Source of the DNA: Metaphire vulgaris
Taxonomy: Eukaryota > Annelida > Clitellata > Crassiclitellata > Megascolecidae
NCBI GenBank assembly: GCA_018105865.1
Contig: CM030852.1
Coordinates: 552,001 to 616,000 of the forward strand
Reading direction: 5' to 3'
DNA length: 64,000 nt
Below the pieces are notes generated by a model, which was not told the DNA's origin, searched no databases, and worked only from the letters and a program-made list of their open reading frames with translations. The number at the start of each line of letters is the position of its first letter. Position 1 is the first letter of the stretch. A program made the translations under genes and the position numbers. Below, in pieces: positions 21,652-34,400 of the stretch.

Positions 21652-24137
21652 CCTTTGGAGCATGTTATGGAAAAGAGGAACAGAGAACATGCAGAGAAAA
21701 CGGAGGAATTTATCTCCATGTTTAGGTGAATGAATCTGTGTAGTTGTTTATTAAAGTGCTTCTGTGTTTTGTTGCATTGATAATTTAAAGAATAAATCAA
21801 CAATACTCTAAGAAATCTGGTTTCAATTATAGTGATTTGGAACGAAAGAAGTCCGATCTTAGAACGGGAAAACGAAAAAGTCCTTACAAAAGTCGGTTTC
21901 CTTCTCTAACACAACCAACTTCACCGCCCTCTGGTAAGATGCTCTGAGGAAAATATTAGCATCCTCGACAATATTAACGACTATTTTTTAAGACTAATAT
22001 TACAAATATATATATAAATGACTTTCTGCGGCCTGAGTATTCACTTTCGGCAGCAGTTCCTTTTCCTAACAGTAAGGATTGTCTTAACAACTCTGAGATA
22101 TTAGGATGCAACTGGCTGAACGTGTTGGTTTTGTGACATCGACGAATTGCAGTGACCTGTATCAGACTATTTCATTAGATTATTGCTGCTGATTTTATTA
22201 CTGTTTCAGAGCGGTCTAGTGTCCTCGCGGAGCATGGTTCGAGGATCGCTTCTAGTTTATCAGAAAATTCCGCTCTTCTGAAGCCACCACGACTGTTCTC
22301 TCAGAACGATGCAACTATAAGCAACATTGTCGCTTCAATACGTAACAACATGCCCGCTACATTGGCACGTGTGAATCGCCTGAGGTGAGAGAAGCTATTT
22401 CTATTCTATTCTATTCTGGAAGCTATCTCTCTGGCTTCTGTTGATGAAATTTTGTCCTTTTGGATGAACTTCAAATCAGTTTATTTGGCAGTTTACTGAC
22501 ACAGCTGCAAAATTGGATCTGATAACTAAGTGTTTGACTAGCAAGTTAGAATTACATACACAGATGAAAAATTATGAATCAATTGCAGTCATGCAGTTGT
22601 TTCTATCAATGATACAGACGAAGTGATACCCGATTGACCAATGGCTGTACAATAGGATACAATGGTTAAAACAAGTCTTCTTTGTATTAGCACCAAGAGT
22701 TTCCATTTCCAAGGGAAGATTGCAACAGTAACTGATCATAGGTACAACTGTTCCACGGCCTGTAATTAGGCAAAGATCTGTGAGTTGAGATGGAAATAAA
22801 ATGAATTTACTGTTTTAAGAGCATGTCAGATTAGCAATAGTGTATGGAGATTATAGAAGTGATCAAATGAAATTATTAAGAACCTTTTTTTCTCAATGCA
22901 TGTTTGACCACACACACACACTGCAGCATGTATTATGTAAGAGGTTACAGATTTATGTATGAATGGATGGAATCTGACCCTCGTTGTGAATTCTTCTTGG
23001 TTTGGAAACCCTGTTCCAAAGCGTTGTGTCTCTAAAGCGCGCAGTTTGTGTGTGTGTTTTTGTGTATTGTTTTAATCGCCTGACATTGATGACTAAACAT
23101 CTGTGCACATTTGATGCTAAAGGCAGGAATTTGAGCGTGACGAACTGAGAAGGAGGAGGACAAGACTTTATCGAGGAGAATGGGGTCCACAGTCGTACGA
23201 ACGCTGGCAGATGAACGACTATTTTGTGGTTGGCTTACATATTTATTTATTTGTTTATTTATTTGTTTATTTATTCAAGACAACTCTTATAATGCCATAA
23301 CATGCCAAAGACCAAAGGTATTATTGACAATATTCACATTTCAACGTGGAATCGAAGATGTCAGTCTCAGTCTTGAAAATTCGCTCATTTGTTATGAATG
23401 CATTTGCCTATAAGTTATTAATTAAAAACAAGTCACAAGCATGGTTATTTGTAGGATTATAAATTTGGGGGGGCGGGTGTCGGTATATTTTGGGGGTCCA
23501 TCCTTACCGAAAAAGCCTGGCAAGTAAAAAAAAGGTAATCACAGGCTCAGATTGGTGGGTTGTGGGGGTGTTGGTCTAAAATTAATTGGGGGAGGTGTTA
23601 TGGGGTGTAAAAATATCCCTGGTCGCAAGGCAACTGTTTTAAATGAATTTTACAGTTGATGTGTGTTTATTTGTTGTTACTCTTAACAGCTTTTGGTGAA
23701 TGTTTTGTTTAGGTTCGGCCGATAGTGGAGGAATTGGTTGAACGAGTTCTTTCCATCATTTTTAAGTCTCACAGTCTTCCTGCTTTGTAAGTCTGTTAAC
23801 GTTTAAGATATGCAAACTTCGTACTATAAAATTGTTTGCATTTGGTTTTCTTAAGTGTGCTACCATCTGTGTTTGACAGCTATGGGCAAGTTGTTAGTGA
23901 AATCAGACATGTGTAATCCTATAAATAGTTCTCTGTTTTCCTGTTGAAATCCAAACTTTTGAATCTCTTGTGACATATTTTATCTTATGACTAAGGGTAT
24001 ATGAATATGATGAATTTGTATTTTTATGAATATTATGACTTAGGGTATGTATGACATCTTATGACATTATATACTGTTGACTGTACAGCGCTTTTGGTTT
24101 TGGCTTATGGCTATGTTACTGTGCTTCATAAATTGTC

Positions 24138-24230
<93 letters not shown>

Positions 24231-26656
24231 AATAATAATAATAATAATAATATTAATATTAATATTAATAATATTAATAATATTAATAATATTATTATTT
24301 TTGTAGAGATGCATATCCTCACAGCAGAGCTTTTGCACAAATTCAATCGAATTCAAAACTACTTCAACTTATCGTTGAAGAGCTCATTTTAGAGGTAAAA
24401 CCCGATGCTGTCTTCTTAAATACTCAAGGCTTTGCTTGCTTACTTAGGCCATTAACTGCAAAGTAGTCTGAATTTGGCAAATTAAGGAGACAATGCGTAG
24501 CTGTCGATGTTTCCGTTGGTGACATCAGCTTTGGAGCGTGCTTTCTTAGGGTATGTTTCAAGAATTTGATTTCCTTTCACGTACACAGAGTGTCTTGTGT
24601 ATATTTTCACAGGAAACGCGCAGTCTGAGCCTCGATATCTCGTCCGAGACATACCAAATGCAGAGGTTTCTGGCCGATCATATAGGATCGGGTTTTCTGC
24701 AGATCATTCAGGTTCATTTTGATGATCCGTTGTTTGGTACAATCCATTTGTCTTATCCATAGATATCTCCATAGATATCTCTGATGCAGTGTTGTTCTGT
24801 GCAGCAGTTTTCGTCTTTTCTTTATATGCATGTAGCCCACAGTTCACATACTAAATGGAGTCATTATTAGAACCCGGTTATGATCAGGGCTTGAATACCT
24901 GAATACTAATGCCTGAATACTGAAGGTACTATTTCATGTTGCTTGTCTGTCATTTGTATGTTGTTATAGAAGGCCAGCTGTGGCGATTGTGAACTGACGT
25001 GTGCTGCATGTGACAGACATGCGAAATCTCTTCCGGAGAAATTCCATGACCAACAGAACGACAGAATGAAGAATAGGTAATCTACAGTGGCTACAAAGGT
25101 CATGCCGCCCTTTGGATATTATAGACCATTACGTGGCTGATCATTCACCATTCCCATAGTGATTTTGAGAAAGGCTAAGTGCATAAGAATGGGCAGCTAC
25201 TGATGTGCTGCTGCCTGCAAAGCGCTATATAAATTAAATCCACGAGATTTTACTTACTTTCTTGCTTGCTACTACTGAGCTACAGTACTACTAGAACACC
25301 GCCACCAAGACAGTTTATACAGTGCTATGCTATAGTGCTAGTTGCAGAAGATGTTGAAATGGTTTAAAATTGATATTGTATTTTACTTTTAAAATTTCAT
25401 GCAGTGTTTTGTTGATTTCTGTTGTATTGTTTAAATTTTAGACGCGGTATTTGGCACCAGAGCCAGTGCGTTCAACTTGATCCTTGGAAGAAGGAAAGAG
25501 ATGACAGGTTTCAATTGTTGAATCTTATTCAATGCCATCGCGTTTTTCACTTTTTCGTTCAAATTTTAATGGTTGCCCTGCACTAGTGAAGACAAAGCCT
25601 ATTGTTGTGTGTTTGATGTTTGTAGATTTGTCTGTTTCAAGTGAAGTTTTTGTTTTTCAATCAACAGAATTTTCAAAAGTGGATGAACCATTTCATCTGT
25701 AATTTGTGTACTAATTGATGTGGATACTGGTATTGCCAGAAAGTCCCTCCAGTGGATACTGCACTTTTTACTATGTCATGTATACTGTTAACTGTTTAAG
25801 ACTGTGATATTTATTTTGACCTTACTCATGTTGCCTTAGCCTCAGATTTTATGACAAAAGGAAATAATATTGGGTTGTATTGAGAGATTTTACTTCATAA
25901 CTGAATTCTTAGTGGTTCCTGCAGATAGAAGCAACATAAGAGATGGATGGGGTCTGACCCCATGACCTCTGTAGCTACTTACTCGTACTTTAACCTCTCA
26001 GCTAAACAACCTCATCTTGAATCTAGTTATTGCTCAATATATATGGCTGCTCGTTTTAGCGTCTCTTCCATCAATGGTGAAGCAGTCTTGAGTTTTGATC
26101 ACTTGATCTCTTACGATCTGATCAAGACCCGGTCTTTTGCTGGTGTTCGTTCGGGCGCAGAAAGTGCCTGGAGACAGAATTCTGACGCCTTTCGTCAAAT
26201 GGAAGCGAAATACTGGAGTGTATGTAATATTACTTTTGCATTTTAACCAGGTACTCTATGTATATGCAAACTGATTGTTTTGAAAATGTTTAAAATTGGG
26301 CATCTCTTGAAATTGAATGTCATGCAGTCATCTCTTTCCCTAAGTGTTATACTACTGAAGTATGAAGCATTGAGTTGTTGTCATAACAGAGGTTTTATAG
26401 TTTTCTTCATTGTTGTCATTTTTTATCTTGAGTTCTTTGCCATTGTCAATAATTCTTGATCCATGCATTTGCAGTTGATGACGCCAAGTGGCTTTACGTT
26501 GCCAATAACGGACAACTGTTCTGGAATCAGCGTGGTGAAGGCTTCATTCAACAGACGCTACGTGGCCGTTGGAACCGTTCGAGGTCGGCTTCTTTGCGTT
26601 TGCTTGTGACAGTTTAGAGTTTGTCACATATTTAAAAGATATTTGTAACTGTTGTT

Positions 26657-26720
<64 letters not shown>

Positions 26721-29700
26721 TCATCATCATGTTGTGTTTTGTTTATTTGCTAGAAGGTAATGCAGAGAAATGGGTAAATTCAAAATAAACAGCATTTGTG
26801 AAGTGAAGATACCTTATTGTTGACTGCAGGTAACATATTTGTAATTGACTTCAATTGGACTCCTCCAAAACCCATCCGAGTCGGAGTTGGAGTCAAAGAC
26901 GACGCCGTTGTTGACATCGCGTGGAGTATCGACTCTTCGAAGCTGATCTCTAACACAGATAAGGTTTGCTGTTCTTTCAATCGGTTACCAGTCCTGAGTT
27001 TTCTTATTATTTAAGTAACTTTTCTTCTATTTACAACAAGGCAGTGAATGGATGGTTGGTATATCTGCTGGATTCCAGAATTACGACCAACCAATGAAAT
27101 ACCATCCAATGCTCCTCAGGGCCAGTGAGTTTCCTAAGAAATCCGAATGCATTGTGGCCAAAAAGATATCTTTATGTTTTATGTTGATATTTCTAGCATC
27201 TTTTCAGTGGATTTGTGCTTATTATTTTGTCTTTCTTGATAACGGCATATATGATGATGGTTTTATTCTTAGGGTGTCGTGTGTGTGTGGTCGCTGCTCT
27301 TTGAGAAGAATTCCAAAAATACCACGGCATCTGTCGAGGAAGGCGAAGATGGAGCTATGCCAGACAAGTTCTTTCCCATTTTTAAGCTTGAGGCTGCTGT
27401 TCAAGATTTTAAGTTTTACACAGGTTAGAATAGAATTATTCTATAAATGTTTTTAACATGTTACTGGTTTGTTCTTCTGTGTTCATGCAGTCCAATTTGG
27501 GAGCCATTTTGTTCTTTTTAGGAGGTGATAAGTAAATTGACCTGTCAGGAAAATTGTATATCTGTTTTTTGAATACAGCTGTATTACTGTTATCAAATCA
27601 GAATTTTTATGAGGTTGACGAGGTGCAGCTGAAACCAAGCCACAGCCATTGTGCCATAGTTCTATGGCATTAAACTCTATGCTCTTTGTGGAAGCACATA
27701 TATTCCTATACCTAGCACTTGAAACAGCCATCTGCATTCATTTTATTTATAAGTCTATGGTTAAACATGCTTGTAGTGTTTCTTCCACTGGACCAACGGA
27801 GATTTCGTGGTTTTCAAAATGTCAACCCCGATCATCATATTAGAACTGTTACAAACTGCACACCTGGGTTTCTGGTTGTTTTGTTTGTAAATTTTTGTAG
27901 GTCCGCTGGCCGAACGAAGTTTGCATAATAATCCGACAAAGCCGCTCCTCGCAGCTTTTCATTCAAGCATGACGCTCTGTGGCTCTCAGGTGTTTATGTT
28001 AAATCGATGTTTTACCATTCTCACCTGCTCACGAGATTCTTTGACTACTGCTGGTTATGAATTAATTATTTCTGTTATGACTAATGTGTGTACTTCAGAT
28101 GTGTTAGATATTGTGTGAATGTGGCTTTGATAAAAATTTTAAAAAATACAAATAATAATAATAATAATAATAATCTTTATTCGTGACAAGCACAGCATCA
28201 AGGTAGTATACAAACAAGGAATAAGACAAATCAACTGAACACAAAAACTAAATAAAATAAACTAATAATAAACTAAACACAAACATTACACAGTACAGCC
28301 AGCCTCTGCCCTCAGACAAATTGGCTAACATACTTAAATCTTCACGTCTCGTTTTAGCCGTCACTCTGCCTGGTTCTCGACAGCAATGACGTCATCAAAT
28401 GTGACATCAGCGAACAACTGAACTGTTCTGAGGAGACAGAAAATGGCGACGACGCTGAACTCAACAACCATCAGTCATCCGTTGTTTACCATCCTCAGGT
28501 GTGGCTTTTCTTGATCAGTTTTACTGGGAAATCAGTTACTTGTTAGTAGTTGTGTATTGTAGATTGTCTAGGTTTTTACATTCTTGTTGCACAGTTTATT
28601 TTCTTGTATGTAACGCATACATCTTCTGATAGTAGTACACAATTTTCATATGTATAAACTGCATGTTATATGCATTTCTTCAAACCAACCGTAGACCCAA
28701 AATCTCAATATCCTAAGGAGATATGTGAGTTATTAGACAGAAAATGTGATGGTATTTCATGAGTGCATATTTTATTGAGGGAATTTGCTATTATCGTGTT
28801 GTAAAAACTTTCCAGAAATTTAATTTTCATTTATTTTCATATGCATCAAGGTATTTCCACTCAGTGGAAGAATGAATGTCATTGGCAGCGATGTCAAAGC
28901 AGAGATATTTCGTCAACACAGACACTCGATCATGCTCCTTGGCTTTGTTGGGAATTGTCGTGACATGGTTACCATGGATACGGGCGGATATATTAACAGA
29001 TGGAAGTATGCGAGGTATTCTTTAGCTCTTAAGACATTATCAGTGTCCTTACTGATGTTCAAATACAATATTCAAAAATGCAATGTATGGGATCGTTGTA
29101 TTGCCAGCTCTTAAGCGGACTAAGTGATGAGTCAGGTGGTTGGCTTAAAATTGACTTAATTAATTGATGGTAGGTGAATTTTTGAAAGTGCAGAATGGTA
29201 ATGATGATGATGATGATGATGATGACGACGACGACGGCAGTGGCAACGATGACGATAATGAGAAATGGCTCTATTTTGTAGTATGTCATTTACTTCAGAG
29301 TATGTGCTCTGTGCATCTGTAGGGAATTCCTAGCAACTGAAGAAATATTTGTTCCATTCAAGAGATACCGTCTCAGCTTACACCAGACACAGTACATCCC
29401 ATTGGGGGAGAGAAAGGTACGTGGAGTTTGTGTACAGGAACCTTGTTAGTTAATGTTGCTGCAGGACTCGTGCCTGTTTTCGTTGCTTTCACCTGCTACC
29501 TTGGTGATGATATCAGTGTCTTATTTTGCTGATGTTTACTGTGAAGTGAAACTGTAACTGTTGAGATTCGGCGTAACTGATACAATTATAACGGTGTCAA
29601 CGATAGAAGTAACAGTTACACGAGTTCAGTGTATATATTATTGAAGTTGGCCGGAGGTTTTGAGTGCAGTGATGACAAGAGAGGAGTGACTTTACTAAAC

Positions 29701-31267
29701 GGAGTGATATAATTAACGACAGGTTTGACAGTCTGTGTGTCAGACCAGAATATTGTAAAATTTCCGTTATTCAAATGTTTTGCTAATCTGATATAAAACT
29801 CAGTCTGGCCTCTAAACTGCTGCAGTTCAGTGTAGTGTGCAATTCAGTGTTTTATGCTTTCAAGTGATCGTTTGCTCATCTTATTCAACGGCTAACATTA
29901 TTATCTAATCATTTGTTTATTAGAGAATGTTCTTGCTCTTGGCCTGTATAATATGTCATTTTGTTTTCATCTATTTCTTGGTTATGGAGCTGTACTTTTT
30001 TTAATACAGATGATCTTTTCTGATGAAGATGATGATCACAGACCTCGACCTGAAGCAGAAATACAGCAAGAGAGGGACAGAGGTAAATTTCTTTGAATAT
30101 TTATTGTTATGCAAATTAATCGTGCTTGTCTGGAGTGGATGATGGCTAGTTCTCGTTTTCACTCAGTATAAGCCTGATTGTTTATAGTTGAATTTTTACT
30201 AGGGGCACTGTTGCACAAATCTTGTTCTTAAGCAGAGTTTTTTTTAACCCTCAACTTGTAAACCGGCTGTTCAGCACACCTACTTTTAATGCATCTTGGG
30301 TCTGATATTTGATGCAGATTTGTATTTCAGGCAGGGCAGGGAAACAGCTTGAGTTTTGTCAAGCATGTGCTTAAAGCACACCTTAAACGATCATCTATGT
30401 TGTGTATTTCAATTCTGCTTTATTGTTATACGTTTACTTCTGGTCTTGTGGTGTGTAACTGATGGTATGGTTGTTTTAGTTGAAACTGTGATATCGTCAG
30501 CAATGAATCAGCTTCATCTGTGGCATTTTCAAAGTAGCAGTGACCAGCGGTCACCAGTGAGTGACCAATGTTCATTAAATAGATTTATATTAAATCAAAT
30601 TAATATTATTGATAGATATCAGCATATAGTGTGATGTTGCTTGATCTCTTATGTAGCCTTAAATTGTGCATACTGTGCTGCAATGTCTTCTTGTCGAATG
30701 ATTCCCAGGGCATTGTTATGATGGTGCTATAGAAGTTATTGATTTGAATCGGTGTTTTTTGAATGAGCTGTAGCACAAAATTGCAGTCATTTCTAGGTTT
30801 AAGTCTAAATTTAAGTTAGGGTTAGGTTGTACAATGCCTGAATGCAAATGCATGTGACTATTATACAGTGGGCTGGGGTGACAATTAGATGTTTCTTTAA
30901 ACCTGACTTTAATCATCTTATGATGAATGGGTTTGAAGAGACTGCAGAAACTTGTTTGAAATTTTAAAATAGCTTTTACATTCTGCCGTGTGTTCAGATG
31001 GACTCGTTCATATACAAACCTAGCGAAGGAGTTGACGCTTCTGGTGCCACGTTCCACGCAGTAATCCGTCACAGTGGAAATGGGCTTTTGTCATCGTATT
31101 TCACTCAGCAGTTCTCTCCCGTTCAGAACGAAGCAGGTCGTATTGTTGTTTGCCGTCTGTCACCGAGTGGAAAGGAAATGGTGATTGGCCTCATCTTTCC
31201 AGAATTGAAGCCAAAAGGTGAGCCTGTTGATTCAGCACATCTTGGGTTGTAACTGAGTTTGCCATCT

Positions 31268-31334
<67 letters not shown>

Positions 31335-31372
31335 TAATAATGATAATAACAATAATAATGACAATAACAACA

Positions 31373-31405
<33 letters not shown>

Positions 31406-34400
31406 TAATAATGATAATAACAATAATAATGACAATAACAACAATAGTAATAATGTGATTTTAATTGGTTTAGGAGGCTAAGTAAGCCTGTGTGAAAACC
31501 ACTGATGTAACCATCTGCATTCAATAACCTAGTTTATCGAGATAGCCTTTGAATCCATTTACTGTTTCAACTGTCACTCCCACCTCATCCAAACTGTTCC
31601 AATTGTCCACAACCCTTGCAACGCAACCCTTAGAGTGAAAAGTTAGCATTATTCCGAATGTATTATTAAACTAACTCTATAGAAGCTTAGTTATTGACTC
31701 CACTGATCAGAAGAATATTTTTGTTCCAAGATCACACACTGCTCTTACTCAGCATCGAGCTTTTGCAGTGACTGGACCCTCCCTCTGGAATGCCTTGAAC
31801 CCATCCATTTGGGCCTCCATTTTGTACTCCTTCGCTCTGCTCAATGCGAAAGCTAAAGTCCCGCTGCTTTACAGTGTATGTCATGCGACCCCAATGCCAG
31901 GAGCGCCTCTGAGTAGAAATAGAAGAGGCGCTATACAAATGCCACATTACATTATGGCATTACATTACACTGACGTTTTGTTTGCTGTTTTTTGCAGAAG
32001 CTCACTTAGCGATCCTTGTTTTGGATGTCTGCGAAATGAGATTCAAGAATTTCCGCAGGGACATTGTCCTTCCGGACGATACTCTGTACGGGCGATGTCT
32101 TAAAGAGAACCTCGTATCATGTGACGTAGGTTGCAGCACACCATGGTCTCATCATTGACTCTAGGCTAACATTGGAATGGATTTTTGGCTAATGTTATCT
32201 CTTGTAATATGTCTATTGTCTGTAATGAAATCACGATGCTGACACACAGGAATGCCTTGAATTCAGAAATTAGAAAAACTTAACATTTAGAAAAAATACA
32301 AATTTGACTCTTTGTTATGATAAAAATTGTATACTAAGTCTTTAGCATTTCATCTCAACAGATTACAGATCCTCTTGGGATTACAGCATCGCAGTACATA
32401 ATCGTAATCGTAAATGGTAATTTGTCTGGATACTCGGTAACAACGGGACAGATGGTTTTGACAAGTGCTGCTAAGACAAGCCCAGGTGAACTGCATTTTA
32501 AAATTAAATATTAAATTCAATCTCTTAATAATATTTAAGAATACTGCATCGATTAAATTTTCATTGTAAGGCAAATTGCACCTACTAGAATAGTGATAAA
32601 CTCAGTAAAGAATTTAAATTCAGTAAAGAAAAAACTGAAATAAACTATTTCAAATTGGTTTCATGATATTGATGGCTAGTATCTTGGCACGTAATCTTTT
32701 CAAGTCTTAATGCAGCTGGAAATTGCATCTTAATGGAAGTTTACTGGCATGTCACTGTGTTTTTATCGTTGAGCATCATAAATGGATGATTGTGCTTTTG
32801 TTTAGACTTTGTCGGCTGCCATTTAAATACAAAGAAGTTTTTCATTTCTGAAGATTCGCGGCTGGCCGTAACTTCTGCTCGTGGAACTCTGTTCCTCGCT
32901 CTATATGAGCCAAGAAGGGTAATTGAACTGCATCCATTAGAGATTGAGTGACATTTGTCATTTGTCACCAATTGCAGCTGCTGATGATGTTGATGGTGAT
33001 GAGGATGGTGGCACAGAGCTGCAGATAGACAATAAAAGTCTATGCCTATTATGCACTTAGAAATGTTTGTCCACTGTCTCTGATCCCTTGTTTCAAATCA
33101 ATAATAATGATTTAATGACAATGATAGTAATAATGACAACAGTGACTACATCTACAACATCACAATAATAACAGTGATGGTGAGAAGCGCTGCAGTGTTT
33201 GTTGGCGTTGAATGAGCAGTTAATTAATTGATTGAATCTACATTTCGTTGTGAATTTGATTTTGTAGAAGGATTCTAAGAGTCCTCTTTTTATTCTGAGA
33301 CTTAAAGACAAAAATTCGGATCTGACGAGGAAGCAGCTTCGAAAATCGATAATGCAGCGGTTGGTTCTCTTGTTCACAATCCGTTAATTTCTTTGTTAAC
33401 CGTAGTCGGTGTTATCGATAGAAGAATATATTTTAAGTACTGTCAAACCATGTTAATGCCAAATTCAAGAGAAGTGAAGTTACCGGTATGTGCAGAATGT
33501 AAATAAATACCATTGCCATCAAATGCTTATTATTTGAGCAATTTAGTTAATACGGCTGCATTGGCAAACATGGATGAAAAACTGGGGGCCAAACCCATGT
33601 ACCTTCCCATTTCTTTCCCCATGGTAGCCTCTAAGGAGTTGGGGGGGCATGAGCCAGCCTGAGCATAGTAGAAGTTTACGCCTATGTATGGTATGGATGT
33701 CGATGTTTGTCAGGTTTCTTGCATCTCTTCTGATTTCAGGCGTGGTGATGCAGCGGTGCTGCCACCTAGTGAGCAGCGCATAGACTTAGTTCGATGGACG
33801 ACTGGTCCGCTGCACAGTCAGCATCATATCAACGTTATGGTCAGAGAACTGCTTGAGTCTGTTGTTGACGGTGTTTTCGATAAAATACACGGTGTCACCG
33901 TACTAGCCGAAAACACGGCAGAGAACGCAAAGAGGAGAAGCAAATTGTACGCAGAGTTAGGACGTGAGGTTAGTACGTTTTGGCATCACGTTTATTCCAC
34001 GGGTTTTGGGTTTTGCAGTTTTCACATCTTGCTTTGCTGATAGAAATTATGAACCAAGGGTCCAAGTGAGGACTTGTGATAGAGTTGTCTGTGTTAAGTT
34101 GATGGCTTCGTTGGATGTTTAGTGTTTGGTGCCCTTATGAGTCCATGAACTGTGCTGCCCTCCCCTGTGGATTCTATACTACATGTATTAGCAGCAACTG
34201 TCTACCATATTTCTGATCTGATATTTCGGATTTCGGATTGTTTGACAACTAAATACATTGAGATGTGTGAATTTTGGTTCAATATCTGATGAATATGTAA
34301 TAAATAGGTTGTGGATAGTGCATAAATTTGTACAGACTTTTGCTGCCTGTAGCTTGTTAAAGCATTCAGCAGAGAGTTCCTGATCGGAGTCTTGTGTGCT

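Noticed and set aside
27045..27120. Possible exon reading SEWMVGISAGFQNYDQP
   Set aside because: The flanking exons (26963 and 27273) join directly in phase 0 and complete a WD-like blade. This segment does not fit phase 0 without a stop.
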